This document shows, one piece after another, positions 1-6,481 of a stretch of 37,678 nucleotides of DNA; the first letter of the stretch is position 1; every line of letters begins with the position of its first letter. The position numbers and the translations under genes were made by a program. Origin of the DNA: a candidate division WS1 bacterium (GTDB lineage: Bacteria > Armatimonadota > Zipacnadia > Zipacnadales > Zipacnadaceae). The stretch lies in the NCBI GenBank assembly GCA_012523355.1, contig JAAYIR010000296.1, forward strand, positions 1-37,678, in the 5' to 3' direction. The notes under the pieces were generated by a model. The model was not told the origin of the DNA and ran no database searches. It saw only the letters and a list, made by a program, of their open reading frames with translations.

Positions 1-24
1 CAGGATGCCGACTTAGCGGCGTAG

Positions 25-162
25 GCGGAGCGGGTGGACCCGGCGGCGCTGGGGCTACCGACGGAGGGGAAGCCCTGGGGGCAGAGCGGGACTTCGCTCT
101 ACCGCTGGGATGGGAAGTACACGAACCTGGTGATGCTGTTCGTGGGGACACCAAGCAAGTAG
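25..162 (+). pseudogene. C-terminal fragment of an unknown protein
   Basis: Frame 1 is open from just after a TAG at 22-24 to a TAG at 160-162 and shows coding-like third-position G/C. It encodes a tail containing LYRWDGKYTNLVMLF. The seven codons before the TAG (QDADLAA) read smoothly into the following AERVDPA, so this may be one gene with an in-frame amber codon, or a gene starting at GTG 34 (42 codons). I do not recognise the product. The window edge prevents a decision. Confidence 0.3.
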
Positions 163-185
163 AGCGGAAGGGAGGGCAGAGAGGG

Positions 186-710
186 ATGCGGGTAGGCCGG
201 TGGGCACTGGCCGCTTACATGCTGGCAGTGGCAGGCGCAGGCGCGCAGGCAGGGGAACGGGCGCCGCTGGAGTGCGCGGAGACCGCGCTGGAGTTGGTGC
301 TGTTCACGAAGCCGGGGTGTGCGACGTGCGAGAGTATCGCGAAGGTGACTCGCTCGGTGCAGGCGGAGGTGCCGCGACTGCGGGTGATGATCTACCCGAA
401 TGAGGGGGAGGCAGACCTGGAGTGCGCGCGGTTTGTGCAGAGCACGGGGAGGCCGGCGGAGGGGTGGGGGCCTTCCGTGGCGATCCTGCTGGGATCCGGG
501 TGGACGGAGGCGGAGGGTAAGACCGTACTGAAGAGACTGCATGGAGAGCTATGGGACCGGGCCGGTGTGCATGCGGAGGAGTGGAAGCCGGGGCAGGCGA
601 GGCGGCGCAGTGCGCTCGGGGAGTGGGTGAGGGCGCACGGGCTTTCTTTGGTGCTGGCGGCGGTGCTGTGTTGGGTGGTGGTCGTGGGGAGAAGGGCCTC
701 GAGAAGCTAG
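186..710 (+). CDS. Membrane-anchored thioredoxin-fold protein with CATC motif
   Basis: A 174-residue protein. Residues 1-22 form a signal-peptide-like stretch ending AGAGAQAGE. Residues 35-55 match a thioredoxin-like beta strand plus active site, LVLFTKPGCATCES, with the CxxC pair at C45 and C48. A single hydrophobic helix near residues 153-168 is followed by an Arg-rich tail, so the redox domain should face the outside and the tail the cytoplasm. ATG 186 was chosen because it sits behind the purine-rich GGGAGGGCAGAGAGGG and starts the signal peptide, although the frame is open further upstream. It is the first complete gene of the putative element. A role in disulfide chemistry of an envelope or virion protein is inference. 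The usual thioredoxin cis-proline is not obvious to me, although GPSVAILL near residue 94 could supply it. Confidence 0.6.
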   Translation: MRVGRWALAAYMLAVAGAGAQAGERAPLECAETALELVLFTKPGCATCESIAKVTRSVQAEVPRLRVMIYPNEGEADLECARFVQSTGRPAEGWGPSVAILLGSGWTEAEGKTVLKRLHGELWDRAGVHAEEWKPGQARRRSALGEWVRAHGLSLVLAAVLCWVVVVGRRASRS

Positions 711-795
711 GTTGGAAAGGCCAGCGGATGCCGGCGGGCTGCGAGGGTGCAGCCGGTCGGCTTATTGGTATCCAGGGGCAGCGAAGGAGAGGAGC

Positions 796-1671
796 ATGGA
801 CCTGAGAATCGAGACGGGGCCGGAGTGGATCGGGCTGTGTACGGCGATCAGCGCGCTGGCAGATGAGCAGGTGCAAGGGTTCGTGCGCCGGACTCGCGAA
901 GCGCACGGGTTGGGCGAAGTCCTGTGTGAGGACGACCGGAACCTGAACTTGGAGGCGCACGGGCTGGAGGACTTCGTGGAGGAGGCGCGGGAGGTGGGGG
1001 AGGAGTACCTCGGGCGCTCGCTGGTCGGAGAGTTGCCGGAGGTGTCAGAGGGGAGGGAGGTGGAGTCGGGCCAGGAGGGGCAGGCGACGGGGACGGAGGC
1101 GGCGGGCGCGGGGGGTTTGGAGCCGGCGATAGCGGAGACGATAGGGGAGGTGTGGGGGAAGCTCTTTCAGGTGGAGACGGCGGTGGGGGTGATGGCCCGG
1201 AATATCTCGCGGTTCATCGTGGGGGGATACCTGGAGCTACCCGAGGCGGTGCCGGTGACGGGGATGGCTGTGGTGCCGTGGGTGTTCCCCGGAGGGGACT
1301 GGTACGTGATCGCGCTGGTGGCGCCGTGGACGTCGCGGCGGGAGGTGGGGGCGCGGATAGGCGCAGTGTTGCCGAAGGCGAAGAAGCGGGTGCGGGTGCC
1401 GGGGAAGATCGAGGAGACGCTGTGGCTACGATTCTACATGATGGAGCTGGCCGGGGAGCGAGGGCGGGAGGCTTGGGATTTCCGGGCGGCGGCGGAGCTG
1501 TCTTTTGAGATTTGGCCCCAGACCAGGCCGAAGGACAAGGCCGGGGAGCCGTGGGGGCCGGGAGACAAGCCTTACGAAAAGGCGGTGAAGCGGGTGTCGG
1601 ATCGAGTGGGGAGGAATAGCGATAGATGGGAGGCCTGGCGTGAGGTATTCCTGAGAGGTCCGGACGCGTAA
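796..1671 (+). CDS. Hypothetical protein of the mobile element
   Basis: A 291-residue soluble protein that I do not recognise. ATG 796 follows a good ribosome site (AAGGAGAGGAGC); the frame is open upstream but without a better start. The N-terminal third is acidic and helical. A low-complexity Glu/Gly/Ala linker lies near residues 78-110. A central hydrophobic part (AVPVTGMAVVPWVFPGG and WYVIALVAPW, about residues 158-185) looks like beta strands rather than membrane helices. The C-terminal third is basic and helical with several Trp residues. No signal peptide is visible. It ends inside the first of two hairpins that precede the replication gene. Codon use is strongly biased to GGG, GCG and CGG like its neighbours, supporting a shared origin. 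Confidence 0.55.
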   Translation: MDLRIETGPEWIGLCTAISALADEQVQGFVRRTREAHGLGEVLCEDDRNLNLEAHGLEDFVEEAREVGEEYLGRSLVGELPEVSEGREVESGQEGQATGTEAAGAGGLEPAIAETIGEVWGKLFQVETAVGVMARNISRFIVGGYLELPEAVPVTGMAVVPWVFPGGDWYVIALVAPWTSRREVGARIGAVLPKAKKRVRVPGKIEETLWLRFYMMELAGERGREAWDFRAAAELSFEIWPQTRPKDKAGEPWGPGDKPYEKAVKRVSDRVGRNSDRWEAWREVFLRGPDA

Positions 1672-1739
1672 TGATTCTTACGCGTCGGTGATGCGAGGAG
1701 ACGGGCTGCTAAGATGCCGTCAGAACGAGATTCTGGCGG
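1663..1739 (+). repeat. Two tandem hairpins upstream of the replication gene
   Basis: The first hairpin has perfect 9-bp arms GACGCGTAA (1663-1671) and TTACGCGTC (1678-1686) around a 6-nt loop; its left arm contains the stop codon of the preceding gene. The second has arms CCGTCAGAA (1717-1725) and TTCTGGCGG (1731-1739), 9 bp with one G-U pair and a 5-nt loop. Neither is followed by a T tract, so a simple terminator is unlikely. Lying just 5' of an HUH initiator gene, they are a candidate double-strand origin or an operator; this is inferred from position only. Confidence 0.5.
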
Positions 1740-1797
1740 TATTTGGCCTATGGCAGCCCGAGAGAGACCCTTCCAGTGCAAGTATGAGCAGGTGGAG

Positions 1798-1938
1798 ATG
1801 GCCGACGAGACGGAGCGGCTGAGTCGCGCGGTGGCGATCCTGCGCGCGGCGGGCCGGCGGGCACGGGCGGCGGCTGACGGGCAAGAGCTAACAACCACAG
1901 CGGTGGGCGAGGCGGAAGACGCGGAGCCGCTGACATGA
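1798..1938 (+). CDS. Small helical ORF coupled to the replication gene
   Basis: Predicted 46-residue peptide starting MADETERLSRAVAILRAAGRR, mostly helical with a basic middle and an acidic tail. ATG 1798 is preferred because AGGTGGAG lies just before it. An earlier in-frame ATG at 1714 would put the N-terminus across the second hairpin and gives a less protein-like sequence. The stop TGA overlaps the next gene's ATG (ATGA at 1935-1938), which suggests translational coupling to the initiator. A copy-control or excision-type role is conceivable from position but not supported by sequence. Confidence 0.4.
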   Translation: MADETERLSRAVAILRAAGRRARAAADGQELTTTAVGEAEDAEPLT

Positions 1939-2801
1939 GTGGGCCTCGCGGCGGGGAGTATGTGTACGTGGAGGGGCAGGGGCACCTGGTGGGGATGGCG
2001 TGCAGGGGCGGGGAGCAGATTGGTGGGGGAAAACGCGGCGAGGTAGGCGGGTTCAGCGCGGCTAGTCGGCGGCGGCTCTTACAGACGATGGCGCGGCTGG
2101 CACCAGAGCAAGCGGAGTACCCCCTGAGCTTGATCACCCTCACCTATGGCGCGGTATTCCCGGACGCCGAGGGGGCGAAGCGGCACCTCTTCACCTTCTG
2201 GAAGCGTGTGCGGCGCTGGGCCGAGGGCGTGGGAGGAGTCTGGCGGCTGGAGTTCCAAGCGCGGGGGGCACCACACTTCCACCTCATCTTCTACGGCCCG
2301 TACGTGCCGAAGGAGTTGATCCAAGGCTGGTGGGGGGCGGTGATCGGGCAGCATCGCCCCTTCACGCGGGTAGAGGCGGTGCGAAGCTGGAAACGGGCCA
2401 TCGCTTACGCGGCCAAGTACCTCGCGAAGGTAGAGCAGGCGGAGGAGAAGCGCGCCGTCGCCCGCCCCCCCGCCGGAGGCGAGGGCGGCGACGGCGCGCC
2501 TCCCAGTGGGCTTGACTATGTCACATATCTGACCGCAAGTAAGAAGATAGGAAGAGTCTGGGGGGTGCTGGATCGCCGCAACCTGCCCTGGGGGGAGCGT
2601 AGTGAATTCACGCTGGACGGGGGCAAATGGATGTACCGATGGAAACGCGCGGCCCGGAGGAAGTGGGGGGGAGTGAACGCATACCGGCGCTGCGGGGCGA
2701 CCCTATTCGTGGAGAATCCGGTGCCGTGGACGCGGTACGCCCGGCTATGCAAAGCGGAGGAGGCAGCGGGAGGAGGTGAAGAGGAGAGCAATGGGAAATG
2801 A
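1935..2801 (+). CDS. HUH rolling-circle replication initiator (two-tyrosine, gpA/G2P-like)
   Basis: A 288-residue protein with the three ordered motifs of rolling-circle Rep endonucleases: motif I LITLTYG (residues 67-72), the metal-binding HUH motif PHFHLIFY (H114 and H116) and motif III AYAAKYLAK with Y158 and Y162 four residues apart. The YxxxY arrangement is that of phiX174 gpA and related Microviridae and Inoviridae initiators, which use both tyrosines in alternating nicking and joining. The later stretch KKIGRVWGVLDRRNLPW resembles the aromatic region after motif III in such proteins. These enzymes nick one strand at the origin, stay covalently attached and restart replication. A low-complexity Pro/Gly insert lies at about residues 177-192. 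It is coupled to the small ORF upstream (ATGA) and overlaps the recombinase by 11 bases. Loss of either His or both Tyr would argue against activity, but all are present. Confidence 0.8.
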   Translation: MSGPRGGEYVYVEGQGHLVGMACRGGEQIGGGKRGEVGGFSAASRRRLLQTMARLAPEQAEYPLSLITLTYGAVFPDAEGAKRHLFTFWKRVRRWAEGVGGVWRLEFQARGAPHFHLIFYGPYVPKELIQGWWGAVIGQHRPFTRVEAVRSWKRAIAYAAKYLAKVEQAEEKRAVARPPAGGEGGDGAPPSGLDYVTYLTASKKIGRVWGVLDRRNLPWGERSEFTLDGGKWMYRWKRAARRKWGGVNAYRRCGATLFVENPVPWTRYARLCKAEEAAGGGEEESNGK

Positions 2802-4488
2802 GCATGCGGTGCAAGCATCTTCGCCGGGGAGAGGTGAACTCGTGGCTACAGCGATCTACGCTAGGGTATCCACCGAGACGCAGGAGAAGCAGCAGACGAT
2901 AGAGAGTCAGCTCGCGGAGCTGCGCCGGTACGCCGAGGCGCACGACTTGGCGATCAGCCGTGAGTTCGTGGATGACGGCTACAGCGGGTCGCGGCTCGAA
3001 CGTCCAGCCTTGGATGCCCTGCGTGACGCTGCGCGGGCCGGAGAGACGGATACCGTGCTGTGCCTGTGCCCGGACCGGCTCTCGCGCAACTTCGTGCACC
3101 TGGCGCTGCTGCTGGAGGATTTCGGGAAGCGCGGGGTGCGGGTGCTCTTCGCCAATCAGCAAGTGGAAGATACTCCCGAGGGCAAGCTGCTGCTACAGAT
3201 CCAGGGCGCGGTGGCGGAGTATGAACGCACGAAGATTCTCGACCGGAGCCGAAGAGGGCGCAAGCACCTGGCGCGGCAGGGGATCATGCCGGCGAACAAG
3301 ACGCCGTATGGGTACGACTACCACGGGAACAGCGCGGAACGCTGGCAGATCAACGAGGCGGAGGTGGTGCGGGAGATGTACCGGGTGTTCCTGGAGGGGG
3401 AGTCGACGATACGGGGGCTGGCGCAGGAGCTGACGCGGCGGGGGATCGTGACGAAGCATGGGAAGCGGGTGTGGGCGCCCAGCACGGTGCGGAACATTCT
3501 GGCGAATGAGGCGTACACGGGGACCGCGTACTACTTCAAGACCTCCCCGGCGGTCCCGGAGCGGCACAAGGAGCACCGGGCCTACCGGCGCACGGAGAAG
3601 ACAACGCAACAGAAGCGGGCCCGGTCGGAGTGGATCGCGGTGCCGGTGCCGCCGATAGTGGACCGGGGCACGTGGGAGCGAGCGCAGGCGCAGCTGGAGG
3701 AGAACAAGCGGCTGTGTGCGAGAAACAACAACAAGAACCGGTATTTATTGCGAGGACTGCTGCGGTGCCGGGTGTGCGGGCACGCTTGGGCGGGCGGGCC
3801 GAACAAGGATCGGACGTACTACTTCTGCGGGGCAAGCAAGTCGCACAGCCTGTATACGGGGGACAAGTGCCGGGCGCGGGCGGTGCGCACGGAGCGGATT
3901 GAGCCGGTTGTGTGGGATACGGTCAAGGGCCTGCTGTCGAATCCGGACCTGCTGGTGGAGCAATACCACGTCCAGCGGGGGCGGGAAGTGGCGCGGGAGG
4001 CGGACGCAGGGAAGCGGCGGCGGAAGCTGGAGCAGGACCTGGAGAAGCTGGGGGCGGAAGAGATGCGGGTAGTGCGGCTGTTCCGGGAAGGCAAGATTGA
4101 CGGCGCCCTCCTGGAGGCGCAGCTCACGGAAGTGCGGGGCAAGCGGGATCGCGTCGCGGCGGAGCTGGAGGCGTGCCGCAACGCGGTGCGGGAATCGGCC
4201 CTGGCCGCCGATGCGGAGCAGGGAATCCGGGAGTTCTGCGCCGAGGTGCAGGCGGGCCTGGAGGGGGCGACGTTCGAGGAGAGGCAGAAGGTACTGAGGT
4301 TGGTGGTGGATCGAATCGAGGTCGAACCGGATGGGGATTCCGGGACTCTCTATGGAATCCTTCCGCTGCCTCGCGAAGATATGGTATTGTGTCCACGTGA
4401 GGAGCGCATAGTGGAGAGTATTCGTTTCTGCTACTTTCCGCTTCGCACTTCCCACTTTCGGTTCCTTTTGTGGTATACTTCAATATGA
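2791..4488 (+). CDS. Large serine recombinase (site-specific integrase)
   Basis: A 565-residue protein. The N-terminal resolvase domain (about residues 20-160) has the catalytic serine S27 in AIYARVSTE and the conserved arginine motif PDRLSRN. A recombinase domain follows (PYGYDYHGN to about residue 290), then a zinc ribbon beginning CRVCGHAW with later cysteines, and a coiled coil rich in Arg, Glu and Leu (about residues 395-460). This is the layout of phage-type integrases that join attP and attB without homology. ATG 2791 follows GAGGAGAG and overlaps the Rep stop. The family usually ends shortly after the RIEVEPDG and LPLPREDMV region. Here about 30 further residues follow, ending FRFLLWYTSI, in less G-rich sequence, so the tail may be encoded by host DNA beyond the attachment site. 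Confidence 0.88.
   Translation: MGNEHAVQASSPGRGELVATAIYARVSTETQEKQQTIESQLAELRRYAEAHDLAISREFVDDGYSGSRLERPALDALRDAARAGETDTVLCLCPDRLSRNFVHLALLLEDFGKRGVRVLFANQQVEDTPEGKLLLQIQGAVAEYERTKILDRSRRGRKHLARQGIMPANKTPYGYDYHGNSAERWQINEAEVVREMYRVFLEGESTIRGLAQELTRRGIVTKHGKRVWAPSTVRNILANEAYTGTAYYFKTSPAVPERHKEHRAYRRTEKTTQQKRARSEWIAVPVPPIVDRGTWERAQAQLEENKRLCARNNNKNRYLLRGLLRCRVCGHAWAGGPNKDRTYYFCGASKSHSLYTGDKCRARAVRTERIEPVVWDTVKGLLSNPDLLVEQYHVQRGREVAREADAGKRRRKLEQDLEKLGAEEMRVVRLFREGKIDGALLEAQLTEVRGKRDRVAAELEACRNAVRESALAADAEQGIREFCAEVQAGLEGATFEERQKVLRLVVDRIEVEPDGDSGTLYGILPLPREDMVLCPREERIVESIRFCYFPLRTSHFRFLLWYTSI
4471..4479 (+). promoter_or_regulatory. Extended -10 promoter for the gene at 4639
   Basis: TGGTATACT: a TATACT -10 hexamer (4474-4479) preceded by the TGn extension. 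No good -35 is visible, as is typical of extended -10 promoters. It lies within the last codons of the recombinase gene and about 160 bases before the next start codon. Confidence 0.5.
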
Positions 4489-4543
4489 ACTGGAGAGAGG
4501 ATTGGCGCGTCGGAACATCGAAATAATCGCAGCACACCGTCGC

Positions 4544-4619
4544 GGCGCCAGAGTGCGAGGGAGGTCCTGCCCAGTCGCGTCCCCCAGACGGAGGGAAGGG
4601 CTGGCGTCTCGCAGGCGCC
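4544..4619 (+). promoter_or_regulatory. Structured 5' leader of the gene at 4639
   Basis: A long-range stem: GGCGCC (4544-4549) plus TGCGAG (4554-4559), separated by a 4-nt bulge, pairs with CTCGCAGGCGCC (4608-4619). The enclosed loop has smaller complementary G- and C-rich runs. It lies between the extended -10 promoter and the start codon. It matches no riboswitch class I can name, so any regulatory role is inference. Confidence 0.35.
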
Positions 4620-4638
4620 CCACAGGGAGAGGGTTCAG

Positions 4639-5445
4639 ATGAGGCATCCGACGGTACAAAGGCCGGTCCAGCTGATAACCATCCTCGCCGTCCTGCTCCT
4701 CGCTGCAAGCCTCGCGGGAGCCAAGGAGCAGCAGCTGGCGGGTATCCGTCTGGGGCAGCACGCCATCAACCTCATCGAGGTCTACGGGCAACCGGACGGG
4801 ATTGTATCCGGGGCTGGCGCCGAATTCGGGGGAGGCGCGGGGGCTGACGTTATGGAATTGCCAGGTGCTCCTGCGGCGCCGGCAGGAGTGCCCGGCGCGC
4901 CCTCGCCGGGCATGCCGGCGGCGGGACCGGAGGCTGGTCCGGGGCCCATGGAACCGGGGGCGGCGGCTCCGGAGGCGGGAGCTGCGCCGGCGCCCGGTGG
5001 AGGAGCGGCGGTCAGCACCGTCTTTCCACTGTGGGCCACGGCGGTGTGGATGGAGCTCAAGGCGGGCCAGACGGAGTGGATATATAACAAGGGGCCGGTT
5101 GTGCTCGGCTTCGTGCTCGACCGGGACGGGTACATAGACTCCATAACTGTAGTCGGCGAGGAGTGCAACTACGCGCGAACCGCCCTGTGGAGGCCACACC
5201 AGTACATCAAGTTGGGCGATGACTTCAAGCGTGTGCTCTTCCGCTACGGCTACCCGGATCAGGAGATTCCCTTCACCTCCAGCGGGCCAGGGAGTGCCGC
5301 GCCGGGTGGCGGACCTCCGGCAGTGAGCTTTGGCGGAGCCAGTCGGAGCTTCACGCGCGACGTTATCCTGCGCTACACCGAGAACAACAACATCGCCTTC
5401 ACCCTGCACAACTTCAAGGTGACGCGGATTCAGATCTGGCGGTAG
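4639..5445 (+). CDS. Exported protein with two repeats flanking a Pro/Ala/Gly linker
   Basis: A 268-residue protein with an N-terminal signal sequence (hydrophobic LITILAVLLLAASLAGA). Two copies of a short module, GIRLGQHAINLIEVYGQPD near residue 36 and YIKLGDDFKRVLFRYGYPD near residue 192, flank a low-complexity Pro/Ala/Gly stretch of about 60 residues (70-130) and a conserved-looking core with WMELKAGQTEWIYNKGP. The LG(x)nVYGxPD pattern recalls the BamE/SmpA-like signature in lipoproteins, but no lipobox cysteine is present, so this is only a resemblance. ATG 4639 follows GGGAGAGGG. It is monocistronic: a promoter and leader precede it and a strong terminator follows 38 bases after the stop. 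Function unknown, probably periplasmic. Confidence 0.7.
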   Translation: MRHPTVQRPVQLITILAVLLLAASLAGAKEQQLAGIRLGQHAINLIEVYGQPDGIVSGAGAEFGGGAGADVMELPGAPAAPAGVPGAPSPGMPAAGPEAGPGPMEPGAAAPEAGAAPAPGGGAAVSTVFPLWATAVWMELKAGQTEWIYNKGPVVLGFVLDRDGYIDSITVVGEECNYARTALWRPHQYIKLGDDFKRVLFRYGYPDQEIPFTSSGPGSAAPGGGPPAVSFGGASRSFTRDVILRYTENNNIAFTLHNFKVTRIQIWR

Positions 5446-5483
5446 ACGTCTCGAGACGCGGGGAGAGAAGACGGCAGCTAGGG

Positions 5484-5516
5484 ACGGGCGGAACCTGAGG
5501 TTCCGCCCGTTGTGTT
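5484..5516 (+). terminator. Rho-independent terminator
   Basis: Perfect 12-bp stem, ACGGGCGGAACC (5484-5495) and GGTTCCGCCCGT (5499-5510), with a 3-nt loop and followed by TGTGTTT. It terminates the exported-protein gene ending at 5445. Confidence 0.8.
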
Positions 5517-5566
5517 TCGCCTCCCTTCTCGTCGGGTGGGTGGTCCCAGAGCGGTCAGGAGGAGTC

Positions 5567-5575
5567 TGGTATAGT
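5567..5575 (+). promoter_or_regulatory. Extended -10 promoter of the folE2 operon
   Basis: TGGTATAGT, a TATAGT hexamer (5570-5575) with the TGn extension, about 125 bases before the folE2 start. It is nearly identical to the element at 4471-4479. The leader downstream also contains a 15-codon ORF (5659-5706, MIQAFFMYPQRYHSA) that overlaps the folE2 start in another frame; whether it is translated is unknown. Confidence 0.5.
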
Positions 5576-5698
5576 CTCGCTCAGAACCGTACAGCGTTTC
5601 CTGAGGAGATGTGAGCAGCTTGCCTCTTGGCTGGCCATCCGGTAAACTATCCTTCACCATGATACAGGCGTTCTTCATGTATCCCCAGAGGTACCACA

Positions 5699-6481
5699 GT
5701 GCGTGATCCGGTTTCGGAAAGCGATGTTCGGGGTGTGGACCTGGCTGAGGTAGGCATTCGCGGGCTGGACCTGCCCGTCATGATCCGCGAAAAAGCTGGA
5801 ACCCTGGCCCGGGTGCTGGGTCGGGTGGAGGCCGCCGTGGCCCTGCCGCACTACGAACGGGGTACGCACATGAGCCGTTTCGTGGAGATTCTCAACCGCT
5901 GGAGCAAGAAGGCCATCGCGGGCTCGGAGATGGCGACCATGCTGGGTGAGTTGCGCGAGACCTTTCACTCTCCGCGCGCCTTGCTGCGGCTGGAGTTCAA
6001 GTACTTCCTGGCCAAGCAGGCTCCGGTCTCGGGCCTGATCTCGCAACTGGACTATGACTGCAGTTTCCAGGGCGACCTCAGCGATGAGGGGTATGTGTTC
6101 ACGCTAGGCGCTGATGTGCCGATCATGACTGTCTGCCCCTGCTCGAAGGAGATCTCTGACCGGGGAGCGCACAACCAGCGGGCCATTCTGCGCGTGCGCC
6201 TGCACACTCTGCCGGACACGGTGCTCTGGCTGGAGGACCTCATCCCGCTGCTGGAGTCTCAGGGCAGTTATGGAATCTTCCCGGTACTGAAGCGCCCGGA
6301 CGAGAAGGCGGTCACCGAAGCGGCTTACGACAATCCGAAATTCGTGGAGGACGTGGTGCGGGATACCATCCTGGCTCTGCGGGCAACGCCGGGCATTACC
6401 TGGTATTCGGTGCGTTGCGACAGCCATGAGTCCATCCACAACCACATGGCATATGCTTACGGAGAGGGCGGTATAGGGTAA
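5699..6481 (+). CDS. folE2: GTP cyclohydrolase FolE2 (type IB)
   Basis: A 260-residue protein of the FolE2/MptA family, which converts GTP to 7,8-dihydroneopterin triphosphate, the first step toward tetrahydrofolate and the queuosine precursor. Signature motifs are present: GTHMSRF (residues 55-61), TVCPCSKEIS (C146 and C148), GAHNQR (156-161) and SHESIHNH near the C-terminus. The catalytic cysteine should be one of the CPC pair. Length fits the family (about 260-300). The start is GTG 5699, with AGAGG seven bases upstream. The stop TAA shares its last A with the next ATG (TAATG), so translation is probably coupled. FolE2 often serves as a zinc-sparing alternative to FolE; no Zur-like site was seen here. 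No other folate or queuosine gene is in the window. Confidence 0.95.
   Translation: MRDPVSESDVRGVDLAEVGIRGLDLPVMIREKAGTLARVLGRVEAAVALPHYERGTHMSRFVEILNRWSKKAIAGSEMATMLGELRETFHSPRALLRLEFKYFLAKQAPVSGLISQLDYDCSFQGDLSDEGYVFTLGADVPIMTVCPCSKEISDRGAHNQRAILRVRLHTLPDTVLWLEDLIPLLESQGSYGIFPVLKRPDEKAVTEAAYDNPKFVEDVVRDTILALRATPGITWYSVRCDSHESIHNHMAYAYGEGGIG

Larger units (their letters stand above)
1..4488 (+). mobile_element. Integrated ssDNA-type replicon, right part (left end outside window)
   Basis: All genes here run on the plus strand. Two of them form a replication and integration module: an HUH endonuclease whose stop codon overlaps the start of a large serine recombinase. The block is visibly G-rich on the plus strand, with heavy use of GGG, GCG and CGG codons, whereas the host genes downstream use C and G more evenly. 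The other genes (a thioredoxin-fold protein, an orphan, a tiny ORF) have no housekeeping look. The right boundary is inferred near the end of the recombinase gene, where G-richness stops. The left boundary is not in the window and no flanking att repeat can be shown. Filamentous-phage-like provirus, integrated rolling-circle plasmid and satellite element are all possible; coat or Zot-like assembly genes, if present, would lie to the left. Confidence 0.6.

Noticed and set aside
304-960. Minus-strand ORF opposite the thioredoxin-fold gene
   Set aside because: Pro/Ala/Arg-rich antisense of G-rich coding sequence.
1714-1797. Earlier start for the small ORF before rep
   Set aside because: It crosses a hairpin and lacks a good ribosome site; ATG 1798 is better.
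4480-5409. Minus-strand open frame of 309 codons
   Set aside because: Shadow of the exported-protein gene; Arg-rich and without a domain.
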